A stretch of 61,452 bases of DNA from assembly GCF_014697475.1 (NCBI RefSeq), contig NZ_JACJRV010000043.1:1-61452 (forward strand). The letters run 5' to 3'. Every line of letters begins with the position of its first letter. Position 1 is the first letter of the stretch. The notes below the pieces were generated by a model. That model saw nothing but the letters and a program-made list of their open reading frames with translations, did no database searches and was not told the DNA's origin. A program made the translations under genes and the position numbers. The DNA comes from Nostoc sp. FACHB-152. GTDB lineage: Bacteria; Cyanobacteriota; Cyanobacteriia; Cyanobacteriales; Nostocaceae. Shown here piece by piece: positions 8,290 to 16,238 of the stretch.

Positions 8290-9417
8290 GTGGATTTTTT
8301 GTCCTTTTTTTTAATGGACTTCGTTAAGCAGTTGCAGTCCCCAACACTCGGCTTTTTGATTGGTGGGATGGTCATTGCCGCCCTTGGTAGCGAATTGGTA
8401 ATTCCAGAGGCGATTTGTACGATCATCGTCTTCATGCTGCTCACCAAAATCGGTCTGACCGGTGGAATTGCGATCCGCAATTCCAACCTGGCGGATATGG
8501 TTTTACCCGCAGCATCTGCCGTAATAGTAGGAATTGTTGTTGTATTCATCGCACGCTATACATTAGCCAAGCTGCCGAAGGTCAAAACCGTAGATGCGAT
8601 TGCGACCGGGGGTTTGTTTGGTGCAGTGAGTGGCTCTACTATGGCTGCCGCCTTGACACTACTGGAAGAACAAAAAATTCCCTACGAGGCCTGGGCTGGC
8701 GCACTCTATCCCTTTATGGATATCCCCGCGCTCGTAACTGCGATTGTTGTGGCTAACATTTACATCAACAAGAAGAAGCGTAAAGAAGCAGCCTACTCTA
8801 TTGTGCAGCAGTCTTTCAGCGAGCAGCTCGTTGCGGCTGGCGATTATCCCGATCAAAAAGATTATCCTAGCAGCCGGCAGGAGTATCTTAGCCAGCAGAA
8901 GGAGGATGGGGATAATCGCGTCAAGATATGGCCGATCATCGAGGAAAGCCTCCGGGGGCCTGCCTTATCGGCAATGTTGTTAGGCCTTGCTCTGGGACTG
9001 TTCACCCGCCCGGAAAGTGTCTATAAAAGCTTTTACGATCCCGCCTTTCGCGGCTTGCTTTCAATCTTGATGCTGGTCATGGGTATGGAAGCTTGGTCAA
9101 GGGTTGGCGAACTACGTAAGGTAGCCCAGTGGTACGTCGTGTATAGTGTGGTGGCACCGTTTGTGCATGGGTTAATTGCCTTCGGTCTCGGCATGATTGC
9201 CCACTACACGATGAACTTCAGCATGGGCGGTGTCGTGGTTCTGGCTGTCATTGCTTCCTCTAGTTCAGACATCTCAGGGCCACCCACGTTGCGAGCCGGT
9301 ATCCCGTCAGCCAATCCCTCAGCTTATATAGGCGCTTCCACAGCCGTCGGTACGCCAGTGGCGCTCGGCTTGTGTATACCGTTCTTCATCGGGCTTGCCC
9401 AGGCGCTCGGCGGCTAA
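8290..9417 (+). CDS. sbtA: sodium-dependent bicarbonate transporter SbtA
   Basis: A 375-residue polytopic membrane protein of the SbtA family, which imports bicarbonate with Na+ across the plasma membrane under carbon limitation. The N-terminus (MDFVKQLQSPTLGFLIGG), the inverted-repeat transmembrane halves and the charged cytoplasmic loop (about residues 160-215, rich in K, E and Q) fit the family. I chose GTG 8290 because it aligns with known SbtA N-termini and follows GAGGAG. The longer frame from 8254 adds 12 unlikely residues. sbtB follows 85 bp downstream. Codon use looks more GC-rich than that of the flanking genes. Confidence 0.95.
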   Translation: MDFLSFFLMDFVKQLQSPTLGFLIGGMVIAALGSELVIPEAICTIIVFMLLTKIGLTGGIAIRNSNLADMVLPAASAVIVGIVVVFIARYTLAKLPKVKTVDAIATGGLFGAVSGSTMAAALTLLEEQKIPYEAWAGALYPFMDIPALVTAIVVANIYINKKKRKEAAYSIVQQSFSEQLVAAGDYPDQKDYPSSRQEYLSQQKEDGDNRVKIWPIIEESLRGPALSAMLLGLALGLFTRPESVYKSFYDPAFRGLLSILMLVMGMEAWSRVGELRKVAQWYVVYSVVAPFVHGLIAFGLGMIAHYTMNFSMGGVVVLAVIASSSSDISGPPTLRAGIPSANPSAYIGASTAVGTPVALGLCIPFFIGLAQALGG

Positions 9418-9432
9418 TCCCAGACGAGTCGC

Positions 9433-9464
9433 GGTCTGTCAGCGCTCCCTTGAACGGGCAGACC
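9433..9464 (+). promoter_or_regulatory. hairpin between sbtA and sbtB
   Basis: GGTCTG (9433-9438) pairs with CAGACC (9459-9464), with an inner CCC/GGG pairing. No T-run follows. It may be a processing or partial attenuation site that sets the sbtA:sbtB ratio; this is inference only. Confidence 0.35.
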
Positions 9465-9484
9465 AAGTAGATCAATGTACATAA

Positions 9485-9906
<422 letters not shown>

Positions 9907-9933
9907 CATTGAGACGACGCTCACTTAACCTTC

Positions 9934-9968
9934 TTCTGTCACTTTTACAGGAGAATAATCTAGGATGC
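9934..9968 (+). repeat. 35-bp direct repeat, left copy
   Basis: Identical to 12735-12769 on the same strand, with weaker similarity continuing for about 20 bp (a CATAAGACT block on both sides). The two copies bracket the miniature-element nest, nhaS3 and a transposase remnant. Confidence 0.85.
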
Positions 9969-10103
9969 TTACATCATAAGACTTTTGCTAAAAAAGCTTG
10001 ATTACAGCCATTTTATTAGAAAATAAACGCTCAAATGCTCGTTATATCTACAGTTGAAAATTTGGCTTTGATTTTTATTTTCTCAGAGTGACAGAACCGG
10101 GTT

Positions 10104-10131
10104 AAAAGCCAAGGTTATGACCTCGGCTTTT
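10104..10131. terminator. hairpin, possible terminator after sbtB
   Basis: AAAAGCC (10104-10110) pairs with GGCTTTT (10125-10131), and AGGT/ACCT pair inside across one mismatch. The trailing T-run is short, so termination is plausible but not strong. Confidence 0.45.
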
Positions 10132-10214
10132 AAGTGAGCGTGTTTTGTGTCCGCCGGAAGTTGATCCTGGCGCAGAACTCATTCCCCCTGCAGTTTTATA
10201 ACTTCCTCAAACCC

Positions 10215-10484
10215 CAATACCTTTCGGTTAAGGGGGAAAGGGGAAAGGGAAAAAGTAGAAGAAAACCTTTAACCTTTTCCCAAAACCAGATTACAAGTTA
10301 ACGTGAGTTCGACGGATGTTAAAAACCCCTTTCCAAACCTCTCCCCTGCAAGGAGAGAGGCTTTCAAAACTTGTTTTTTCGTTCAAAACTAGGAAGATTT
10401 ATGCCCCTCTCCGGGTCGGAGAGGGGTTGGGGAGAGGTTCATCGAACTCACGTCAAGTTAAAAATGCTTAACCGAACAGTATTG
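10215..10484. mobile_element. MITE-A copy with 10-bp target duplication, interrupted by MITE-B
   Basis: Imperfect 17-bp terminal inverted repeats (CAATACctTTCGGTTAA-like, and its complement ending GTATTG) bound this element. It is flanked by an exact 10-bp duplication CCTCAAACCC at 10205-10214 and 10485-10494. It is in reverse orientation to the copies at 27599 and 49947. Its original length would be about 110 bp; the rest is the inserted MITE-B. No coding capacity. Confidence 0.85.
10301..10453. mobile_element. MITE-B, 153 bp, inserted inside MITE-A
   Basis: The ends are ACGTGAGTTCGA and its inverse TCGAACTCACGT. The element is flanked on both sides by the 7-bp duplication CAAGTTA (10294-10300 and 10454-10460). 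The inside is pyrimidine/purine-skewed, with an inverted CCCCTCTCC/GGAGAGGGG hairpin. No ORF. Confidence 0.82.
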
Positions 10485-10516
10485 CCTCAAACCCTTAACA
10501 TTCATTGCTTTAAATC

Positions 10517-11929
10517 ATGATTTTGTCCAATATTCTGCCTCTTTTCAGTGGGGGGATAGCCGCTCTTATGGCTCCGATACCATTCTTGGCGACTGTTGTT
10601 GCTGAGGATTCACCCATTATTCTGTCTGGCGTGTTGCTGACGCTGGTGGTGATTTATTTGGCCAGCAAGTTCGGCGCAGAGATCGCTAGGCGATTGGATT
10701 TTCCGCCCGTCCTGGGAGAACTGGTCGCCGGTGTGATTGTCGGCGTTTCGGCGTTGCACTTGGTGATCTTTCCTGAAGGGGGGCTGTCTGCCTCTGACTC
10801 GGTGATTATGACGGCGTTGCAAGGATTGAATCAATTGACACCGGATGCACTGACCCGAATTTTTGAGTCCCAAAGTGAAGTGATTTCGGTTCTAGCTGAA
10901 ATCGGTGTGATTATTCTGCTGTTTGAAATTGGACTGGAATCCGATCTGCGGCAACTGAAGGAAGTAGGAATTCAAGCCACGGTTGTCGCCTGTGTCGGAG
11001 TCGCGGCACCTTTTGCGGCAGGTACGGCAGGGTTAATGATACTCTTTCATGTCGCAGCGATCCCAGCGATTTTTGCAGGAGCCGCGTTAACGGCAACGAG
11101 TATTGGCATTACCTCTAAAGTCTTGTCAGAGTTAGGTCAACTCAAATCCAAAGAAGGGCAAATCATTGTTGGCGCGGCGGTGATTGATGATGTCCTCGGC
11201 ATTATTGTCTTGGCTGTAGTCGCCAGTTTAGCCAAAACTGGTGAGATTGATGTTGCCAATGTCATCTACTTGATTGTCAGTGCTACGGCATTCTTGATTG
11301 GATCAATTTTATTGGGGGGTGTCTTTAACAAAAGTTTTGTGGCGATCGTAGAGCATCTCAAAACCCGTGGAAATATTGTGATTCCAGCATTCATCTTCGC
11401 TTTCTTTATGGCATTTTTAGGCAACGCCATTCATCTCGAAGCGATTTTGGGTGCCTTTGCTGCGGGTTTGGTACTTGATGAAACCGATGCCCGAAACGAG
11501 TTAGATGAACTGATCAAACCTATCGCCGATTTACTGGTACCAATATTCTTTGTGACAGTGGGAGCGCGTGCCGACCTCGGTGTTTTGAACCCGGCGGTAC
11601 CGGAGAATCGGGCAGGACTATTGATTGCTGTCTTTTTGATGGGAGTGGCAATTATTGGTAAGCTGATCACAGGTTGGGCGGTGTTTGGACAACCCGGCAT
11701 CAATCGAGTGGCGATCGGGGTTGGGATGATTCCGCGAGGTGAGGTGGGTCTAGTGTTTGCTGGCATCGGATCAGCTAGCGGCATTTTGGATAAGCCCCTG
11801 GAGGTGTCAATTATTATCATGGTAATTCTGACAACTTTTCTGGCTCCACCTTTTTTACGGGTTGCCTTTGGTTCATCCCCAAATCCCATTCCAGAATCTA
11901 CCACACCTGTAGAAACAGCAAGTGAGTAA
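10517..11929 (+). CDS. nhaS3: CPA2-family Na+/H+ antiporter, NhaS3-like
   Basis: A 470-residue cation:proton antiporter with about 12 membrane helices. The blocks ATSIGIT and AAVIDDVLGIIVLA (the ion-binding Asp pair region), EAILGAFAAGLVLDE and GMIPRGEVGLVFA match Synechocystis NhaS3 closely as I recall it. It exports Na+ (or K+) in exchange for H+ and is thylakoid-located in Synechocystis. Here it would help to remove Na+ that enters with bicarbonate through SbtA. ATG 10517 leaves a 30-residue hydrophobic leader before the first conserved helix. It is separated from sbtB by the element nest, so it probably has its own promoter. Confidence 0.9.
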   Translation: MILSNILPLFSGGIAALMAPIPFLATVVAEDSPIILSGVLLTLVVIYLASKFGAEIARRLDFPPVLGELVAGVIVGVSALHLVIFPEGGLSASDSVIMTALQGLNQLTPDALTRIFESQSEVISVLAEIGVIILLFEIGLESDLRQLKEVGIQATVVACVGVAAPFAAGTAGLMILFHVAAIPAIFAGAALTATSIGITSKVLSELGQLKSKEGQIIVGAAVIDDVLGIIVLAVVASLAKTGEIDVANVIYLIVSATAFLIGSILLGGVFNKSFVAIVEHLKTRGNIVIPAFIFAFFMAFLGNAIHLEAILGAFAAGLVLDETDARNELDELIKPIADLLVPIFFVTVGARADLGVLNPAVPENRAGLLIAVFLMGVAIIGKLITGWAVFGQPGINRVAIGVGMIPRGEVGLVFAGIGSASGILDKPLEVSIIIMVILTTFLAPPFLRVAFGSSPNPIPESTTPVETASE

Positions 11930-12154
11930 GGTATAAAGCCGATATCCCTGCAAAATCGGAAATTTTAATCACACACAAGCAAGGCTCTTGGTTAATCTGC
12001 AACCGCCTCAACTCGTTACAAACCTCCGCAATTTCCTGCTTAGACACATTTAAATCAGATTCAGCTTCCGCCCCGGAAAGCTCGTCGTTCTAGAAAAAAT
12101 GGGTAAACAATGGGTAGTTTCCCGACTATCTTTAACCAAGTAATTCAGGGATGA
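11930..12154. other. intergenic stretch with a coding-like minus-strand fragment
   Basis: On the minus strand a frame opens at about 12092, just after a stop codon, and reads NDELSGAEAESDLNVSKQ and then a helical segment with CLCVIKISDF before running into the nhaS3 3' end. The composition looks protein-like, so it may be the decayed end of a lost gene. I do not recognise the family. Confidence 0.3.
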
Positions 12155-12664
12155 TTAATTGTATAGAAAACCGCTAGCAAAATTTTTACTGCTGACATTT
12201 AATAAACCGCATACAAAACCAAGCCCTAAATTGTTATTAGGGCTTTTTAAGTATAAAAAGATGTGGCTGTTGGCGATGGGGTACGTGAAAAGAAAGTTGG
12301 GGATAAACAGAACGTACGCATTGACAGGAATCTGACTATGTGTAATCAAGCCCATCTTTTGTTCAAGATGTTCCAGAATGAAGTCACGAGCCACCTGAAG
12401 AGACAAATTTCTCTGGACTTCATACCAGTTTTCAATTAACTCCTCGGTTCGCATTAATTCTAGTTGTGTGAAGGCACGGATAGCACTAAAAAAGTGAGTT
12501 TTAATTGCCTCAGATGTCCTCACCATGAATAGCTCAATTCCACACACTTGTTTGATGGCTCGATGCGAAGATTCAATTCCCCAATGAATCGAATGCAATT
12601 CCTTAAACTCGACGAGAGAAATTAAAAATAGTGCATCTGTAATTCTGTTATACCTTTCATCCAA
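12155..12664 (-). pseudogene. DDE transposase C-terminal remnant (IS4/IS701-like)
   Basis: Residues about 27-110 of this frame are transposase-like. HWGIESSHRAIKQVCG carries the typical W-x-IE-xx-HR-xx-KQ block with the third catalytic Glu. It is followed by VRTSEAIKTHFFSAIRAF and ENWYEVQRNLSLQVARDF, both familiar from cyanobacterial IS elements. The N-terminal two-thirds with the catalytic Asp residues is missing. The last 50 residues look like read-on into non-transposase sequence. Family assignment is approximate. Confidence 0.65.
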
Positions 12665-12734
12665 GGAACTAACGAACCTCCATTTGCGCTATTAGGTTGA
12701 AAAGTTGGCTCTCTTAATGGTGAAACTAACCCTT

Positions 12735-12769
12735 TTCTGTCACTTTTACAGGAGAATAATCTAGGATGC
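12735..12769 (+). repeat. 35-bp direct repeat, right copy
   Basis: Identical to 9934-9968. It ends 12 bp before the histone-deacetylase-like fragment. Confidence 0.85.
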
Positions 12770-12781
12770 GCCTACAGCATA

Positions 12782-12934
12782 AGACTCGTTTTGTCCAGAC
12801 CACCAGGACATCATGCACTCAAAGATGAAGGCATGGGATTTTGCATCTTCTGTAATCCAGCGATCGCTGCCCTTTACGCTTTGGCAACAGGACAAATCCA
12901 GCGAGTAGGAGGTGAACTACAAGTAGTTTGTTGA
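12782..12934 (+). pseudogene. histone-deacetylase-like amidohydrolase, internal fragment
   Basis: A 50-codon open stretch without a start encodes the active-site region of an acetoin-utilisation/HDAC-type amidohydrolase. SRPPGHHA contains the paired active-site His residues, and [18 protein letters not shown] follows as in the family. The full protein is about 300 residues, so both ends are lost. The frame stops at the TGA that overlaps the palindrome upstream of marR. Confidence 0.75.
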
Positions 12935-12962
12935 ACAAACGTTTTTTGTGCTAACGTTTGTT
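12934..12962. promoter_or_regulatory. palindromic operator upstream of marR
   Basis: AACAAACGTT (12934-12943) and its perfect inverse AACGTTTGTT (12953-12962) are separated by 9 bp, 22 bp before the marR ATG. A further CGTTT half-site follows. The placement and symmetry suit binding by the adjacent MarR protein (autoregulation), which is inferred. Confidence 0.6.
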
Positions 12963-12983
12963 TAAGCAAGCGTTTTTGGTTCT

Positions 12984-13550
12984 ATGAAGAGACGAATATC
13001 CTCCAAGCAATCTGCTGAAGTAACAAAGCGGGAAAGCCCATCAGTTAATTCCCATACTTTTAGTGGACGCGATTTAGACTGGGAGCCTTTGCCAGAATCT
13101 CTAAGTCACTGGACAGGCTTTGTACTTCACTGGGTGAGTGAACTTGGCGCACAGTTTTATGCCCGTGCTATGACTCCCTTAAATCTACGCCCGCTTCAGG
13201 TTGCTATCCTCCAATTACTGGCTGCTGAAGGTGCAATGGTTCAAGCACGATTAGGTGACAAACTTCGTGTTGATAAAGCTAGCATGGTTACTTTGCTCAA
13301 TGACCTAGAACAGCAGGGCTTAATTGAACGACGACCTCATTCCAGCGATCGCCGAGCCTATGAAGTTCATCTTTTAGAGACTGGCAAACAACGACTCCAA
13401 CAAGCAGAATCTGCATCAATTGAAGCAGCAAAACAATTCTTCGCTGCTTTAACACTAGAAGAACAACAGACTCTGAATAGACTGCTAAAACGTGTTGCGA
13501 CCAGCAACGCTTCATGGAAGCCACCGACATTCAAAGATGTTGACTCCTAA
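12984..13550 (+). CDS. MarR-family transcriptional regulator
   Basis: A 188-residue protein. A polar N-terminal extension of about 45 residues is followed by a MarR winged helix. The recognition region is QARLGDKLRVDKASMVTLLNDLEQQGLIERRPHSSDRRAYEVHLL when read as its parts: helix about residues 90-115, wing DRRAYEV about 130. MarR proteins bind DNA as dimers and are released by small ligands. The palindrome just upstream is its likely operator, and the membrane protein at 13693 is a likely target. Confidence 0.88.
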   Translation: MKRRISSKQSAEVTKRESPSVNSHTFSGRDLDWEPLPESLSHWTGFVLHWVSELGAQFYARAMTPLNLRPLQVAILQLLAAEGAMVQARLGDKLRVDKASMVTLLNDLEQQGLIERRPHSSDRRAYEVHLLETGKQRLQQAESASIEAAKQFFAALTLEEQQTLNRLLKRVATSNASWKPPTFKDVDS

Positions 13551-13692
13551 CGCAAGTTTGTTTTGGGGTTATATGAATATGATTCCAGCAGACAGCAGAT
13601 GTTCTTGACTGATGCGGCTTGGTAAGTATTTCTATTACCTCACAAGCCATTAATTGATTTGCATTTATAAGTAATATAGGAAATTAAACATC

Positions 13693-14163
13693 ATGAACAT
13701 AGAAATTATTGTTTTCGTGATTACAGCTTCTGCAACATTTTTCAACAATGCTCTGCATTGGTACACACAGGTCACTACTTATCCACTCTTTGGTTGGGTT
13801 GGGCAAACAGAGTTTATATCGTTTCACAAAGAATATGAACGCAGGCTCCCGTTTACTATCTACATACCTTACACATTGCTGATGCTAAGTACACTGCTAC
13901 TGGCATTTGTACATCCAGTAGAAGTTAAACTTGGCTGGATACTTATGTTGCTTGTGCTGAACGCATCAATTATGATCACCAGCCTCACATTTGCTGTTCC
14001 AATTCATAATCGACTCCAGCACCAAGGATACTCCGATAAAGGCGGCATCCGGAAACTGATTCAATATAACAGTGTTAGACTTATTGCCTCATCAGCTAGC
14101 AGTGTTATTATGCTGTATTTGCTGATAGGTTTGTTGATCAATCGGACAGCCACTTCCCTATAG
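13693..14163 (+). CDS. four-helix membrane protein, DUF1772-like
   Basis: A 156-residue integral membrane protein with four predicted hydrophobic helices. The first loop contains YPLFGWVGQTEFISFHKEY, with the W/F-x-x-FH-x-x-Y pattern seen in DUF1772 (anthrone-oxygenase-like) proteins. DUF1772 members often sit beside MarR/TetR-type regulators, as here (142 bp after marR). Enzymatic function is unproven. The family call rests on pattern memory. Confidence 0.55.
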   Translation: MNIEIIVFVITASATFFNNALHWYTQVTTYPLFGWVGQTEFISFHKEYERRLPFTIYIPYTLLMLSTLLLAFVHPVEVKLGWILMLLVLNASIMITSLTFAVPIHNRLQHQGYSDKGGIRKLIQYNSVRLIASSASSVIMLYLLIGLLINRTATSL

Positions 14164-14207
14164 CTTTATGCTGTCATAATCATGCTTACTATCAGGCTAA
14201 CAATCGC

Positions 14208-14345
14208 TTATCTTTGAAATCCTGCTGCTTGTTTTTTACTTTCTAAAACCTCATCAAGTTTACTGTTAGCACTCTCAAAATCCTGTAATATGTCTGGTGG
14301 CAATTTGTTAATCTGCACTCTCCCAGCCTGCACACTCAAAATCAC
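14208..14345 (-). pseudogene. unidentified C-terminal gene fragment
   Basis: A minus-strand frame of about 45 codons ends at TAA 14208 and reads as a convincing helical C-terminus (QINKLPPDILQDFESANS followed by KLDEVLESKKQ). It has no start and lies antisense to the first 18 codons of the cas6 frame. This suggests that the cas6 N-terminus was replaced by foreign sequence. The family is not recognised. Confidence 0.4.
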
Positions 14346-15117
14346 ATCACTATTTCATAACTTACGCATTGACAAGCAGGTGAGTATTGCCCATCTTCCC
14401 ACGACTTATGCACAATTGCTGCGATCGCCCATTGAACAATCTGTAGTAGACTTAAGCTTTGTTTCACCGACCAGCTTTCGCCGTAAGGGTCATCACTTCC
14501 CACTGCCAGTACCAGAAAACTTGTTCCACAGCTATCTACGGCGATGGAATGATTTTTCGCAGCAGCCAGTAGAACAAGAGGTTTTTCTGAAGTGGATTGA
14601 TGAAAGCGTCATCATTCACCAGCACCGTCTTGAATCGATGAAGGTGGCAGCAGGCAAGCAAGGGTCGGTCACTGGATTTACTGGAGCCATATCCTTGGGT
14701 TTGAGCAGGGCAGCTTTGGCAAATACGGAATTCACCCAGCTATTCTATACTTTGCTCAGGCTTGCACCTTACTGCGGGACAGGGCATAAGACAACCTTCG
14801 GCTTGGGACAGACACGCTCTGGTTGGCTAGTGGAGCAAAAGTCAGCTACAGCCGAGCAGTTGGTTGCAGATATGCTGGCTCAAAGGATTGAAGAACTGAC
14901 CGAGATATTCGCTGCCCAACGAAAACGCAAGGGCGGCGAGCGCACAGATAGGATTGCTGTGACGTGGGCGACTATCCTGGCCCGTCGAGAACATGGGGAG
15001 TCTTTGGGGGCGATCGCACTGGATTTGGAGATGAAACCTGAGACAGTGAAGACTTACGTGAAGCTGGCTCGGAAAGCACTCAAGGGGACATTGGAGGGGG
15101 CTATTGAGAATTGTTAG
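14290..15117 (+). CDS. cas6: Cas6-type CRISPR RNA endoribonuclease with C-terminal HTH, N-terminally truncated
   Basis: Residues about 25-185 match the RAMP-fold Cas6 nuclease, which cuts CRISPR repeat transcripts. The segments VSPTSFRRKG, GSVTGFTGAISLGL and the glycine-rich loop near the C-terminus (YCGTGHKTTFGLGQ) are typical. The N-terminal RRM is incomplete and the first ~20 residues come from antisense sequence of another fragment, so the original start is lost and activity is doubtful. The last 70 residues form a helix-turn-helix (SLGAIALDLEMKPETVKTYV) like sigma-70 region 4. No repeat array or other cas gene is in the window. Confidence 0.72.
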   Translation: MSGGNLLICTLPACTLKITSLFHNLRIDKQVSIAHLPTTYAQLLRSPIEQSVVDLSFVSPTSFRRKGHHFPLPVPENLFHSYLRRWNDFSQQPVEQEVFLKWIDESVIIHQHRLESMKVAAGKQGSVTGFTGAISLGLSRAALANTEFTQLFYTLLRLAPYCGTGHKTTFGLGQTRSGWLVEQKSATAEQLVADMLAQRIEELTEIFAAQRKRKGGERTDRIAVTWATILARREHGESLGAIALDLEMKPETVKTYVKLARKALKGTLEGAIENC

Positions 15118-15212
15118 TAAGTGGCAGAGCAGGGATTGGCGCGAAGCGGAGGGGTGCAGTAGTTACCAGAACAGCAGGAGTAAGAGCAGTAGGAGCATCA
15201 GCAGGCGTACTC

Positions 15213-15350
15213 TTATCGAGTAAGATAAGCCAGAGCCAACTTGATTTCCTCTTCAGATGCCAGACTTTCACCAACTGCCAAAAACGACACTAAATTTAGT
15301 GGCTTGTTGGTCTGCGCTGCGGCAGATGTTTTATGGTGTCCATCCAGTAA
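15213..15350 (-). pseudogene. C-terminal gene fragment with LLDGHHK motif
   Basis: A minus-strand frame of 45 codons begins LLDGHHKTSAAAQTNKP and ends at TAA 15213. The DGHHK segment resembles the D-G-H-H-R core of ParB/Srx-like domains, but the assignment is weak. Its 5' side is cut by the ISAs1 transposase fragment, so it seems to be a gene broken by that insertion or by a deletion. Confidence 0.4.
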
Positions 15351-15567
15351 ACGGTATCCCGTTGGGTAACTCCAAAAACGTTCTTAACCACTCATATTTC
15401 GTGCAACCATACAATTCAATTGCCGCCCAACTGTCTGCTCCACATATCACAGCACAGATTGCAATAGTGAGAATGTCAATTAACTTGTGCAGTTTTGTAC
15501 GATCTATTCGTGGGTCTGACATTTGTGCGAAGTGGTCAGCAATAGTAATTTTGGGCTTGAGTTTCAC
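15331..15567 (-). pseudogene. ISAs1-family transposase, N-terminal fragment
   Basis: 78 codons with a plausible ATG. The N-terminal segment MSDPRIDRTKLHKLIDIL and the block ICAVICGADSWAAIELY are the conserved DDE_Tnp_1-associated N-terminus of ISAs1/H-repeat transposases. Homology stops at about 15351 (LPNGIP), where sequence of the LLDGHHK fragment begins. The full protein is about 350-380 residues, so this is a remnant. Confidence 0.78.
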
Positions 15568-15601
15568 ACGAAATAGGGCAATATTACTAATTTTACAATG
15601 A

Positions 15602-16238
15602 CTCTACCATCAATGTTTGAATGTTTACTTATATGTCACCCACTATCACTACTTTTTTTCTGAATTTAGTATTCTTGTACTATATTTAGATGCGTTCGCC
15701 CTGGGTATTGTAAGTAGCATTTAATTAAGAAATTAGCCAAATTTTCTTTGTGGAAAGTAGTTTGGCTAAATAATTTGCCATAATTAAACATTTTTCTATG
15801 AATAAATTTAAATTCAATTTAATATTTTTAGTGTTGATGGCGACATCTAATATATAAGCAATCAATTATGCTATCAAGCGGAATTCGTTTATGTACAGCT
15901 TCAGTGCTAATACAAGTTTTATTGCTTAGATAATGCTAACCTTTCTGAATCATTTTCCAGCAAGGTAAAGAACTATCTATGTTTTAAGTGGACTTGAAGA
16001 AAGGAAGGTACTACTTTTTAGTACCTTGTAGTCTTACAAGCCAAAATTGTTGTGGCAGGGAAAAGAAAAAAGTAAAGGGGAAGGTAAAAAACCTTTTACC
16101 CTTAATTCTTGCTATTTATCCCGCCCGCCAAGTTCCTTTAACACACACTAGTTTTACCAATTAGTGTCAACAGCAGTAGCCATAACAAAACCTGTAAAAG
16201 CAACTCTTCGGTATTTACTACATTTCTGTGAGTTAAAT
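15602..16238. other. non-coding leader region with hairpin
   Basis: No gene seen in about 640 bp. It holds a perfect 9-bp hairpin (AAGGTACTA at 16005-16013 with TAGTACCTT at 16019-16027, 5-nt loop) and a purine-rich tract with AAAAGG/CCTTTT inverted pieces at 16065-16103. Either could shape the leader RNA of the GloVer-repeat gene. Confidence 0.45.

Noticed and set aside
11431-11904. 157-codon minus-strand ORF opposite nhaS3
   Set aside because: An antisense shadow of a conserved transporter gene, with no domain.
14290-14355. Native N-terminus of Cas6
   Set aside because: The first codons are antisense to a convincing minus-strand C-terminal fragment and lack similarity to Cas6, so they are treated as junction sequence.
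15111-15293. 60-codon ORF after cas6
   Set aside because: Low-complexity Gly/Ala/Arg composition with no start signal. The opposite strand holds a better coding-like fragment.
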